Of a DNA stretch of 64,000 nucleotides, positions 63,855 to 64,000 are shown in pieces. The stretch is from Bacteroidota bacterium (GTDB taxonomy: Bacteria; Bacteroidota; Bacteroidia; Flavobacteriales_E; Vicingaceae), in NCBI GenBank assembly GCA_013112545.1, contig JABFGJ010000004.1, forward strand, positions 186,001 through 250,000, in the 5' to 3' direction. Numbering within the stretch: position 1 is the stretch's first letter; each line of letters begins with the position of its first letter. The translations under genes were made by a program, and so were the position numbers. A model generated the notes under the pieces. It was not told the origin of the DNA, made no database searches, and saw nothing but the letters and a program-made list of their open reading frames with translations.

Positions 63855-64000
63855 ATGAACAAAAAAGCTTTTTTATTATTTCTTTTCATAACATATTTTA
63901 TTCCAAATACAATTTGGGCTCAAAATGACGAAGATTTTTTTGGTGAATTAAATACTGTCGTAATTGATGCAGGCCATGGTGGTGGCGATAATGGTTGCTC
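63855..64000 (+). CDS. N-acetylmuramoyl-L-alanine amidase, N-terminal part only
   Basis: ATG-63855 opens a frame to the window edge (48 codons). A signal peptide (MNKKAFLLFLFITYFIPN...WAQ) is followed by TVVIDAGHGGGDNGC, the zinc-binding start of the amidase_3 (AmiC-like) domain that cleaves peptidoglycan between muramic acid and L-alanine. Divergence from lptD is a common arrangement in this phylum. The rest lies outside the window. Confidence 0.85.
   Translation, partial: MNKKAFLLFLFITYFIPNTIWAQNDEDFFGELNTVVIDAGHGGGDNGC

Overview
The window is AT-rich chromosomal DNA from a member of the Bacteroidota, probably a Flavobacteriales-like or related marine/freshwater lineage. The evidence is the TAnnTTTG-type promoter boxes, the lack of Shine-Dalgarno sequences, several proteins with type IX secretion (T9SS) C-terminal sorting domains, TonB-dependent outer-membrane receptors, a TamL-type lipoprotein, a PorV-like protein, split transketolase subunits, and menaquinone synthesis by the futalosine route (MqnE). 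I found no tRNA, rRNA, CRISPR array, transposase or prophage. Several genes appear to use TTG or GTG starts.

Layout. 1-17.96 kb is mostly housekeeping: a DUF4252-like protein (cut by the window edge), TerC, MqnE, an M43 metalloprotease with a T9SS tail, an AddB-like PD-(D/E)XK protein, an S9 glutamyl-peptidase-like enzyme, RluF, a cold-shock protein with a clean promoter and terminator, a class III aminotransferase, a split transketolase with a von Willebrand A (VWA) protein gene between its halves, YchF and a GT-C type membrane protein. 18.0-22.5 kb is accessory: an excisionase-like HTH antitoxin, a PIN toxin cut off by an Rhs fragment, and a 5'-truncated Rhs/TcC-like gene with a unique C-terminal tip followed by a small lipoprotein that may be its immunity protein. 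22.6-41 kb returns to core functions: a DUF2807 protein, PagL-like deacylase, LOG protein, glycosyltransferase, monooxygenase and SAM hydrolase cluster, PhoH-PurC-ferredoxin reductase, MtaB, a GDSL lipoprotein with an outer-membrane barrel receptor, a ~0.85 kb tandem repeat array, TamL with a divergent rRNA methyltransferase, and a COG2509-type flavoprotein.

41-53.4 kb is a cell-surface region: a T9SS-exported EEP nuclease/phosphatase, then six tightly packed genes (two secreted modular proteins, a lipoprotein, a TonB receptor, a PorV-like barrel and a beta-propeller lipoprotein) that look like one export or surface-assembly system of unknown substrate. 53.4-56.8 kb is a compact sulfur module: a Crp/Fnr regulator, a candidate operator with the arrangement GTAAC-N4-GTTAC, a TauE/SafE sulfite exporter and a persulfide dioxygenase-rhodanese fusion. 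A likely logic is that persulfide is oxidised to sulfite, which is exported.

57.4-59.2 kb holds a solitary DUF1016 (YhcG-type) nuclease gene. Two 22-bp near-identical operator-like sites bracket its promoter box, and ~105-bp direct repeats bracket the whole segment, so it looks like an inserted cassette. The window ends with DUF1801, a thioredoxin-family protein, DUF2490, LptD and the divergent start of an N-acetylmuramoyl-L-alanine amidase.

All functional calls are by reading motifs and family resemblance. No database search was run.
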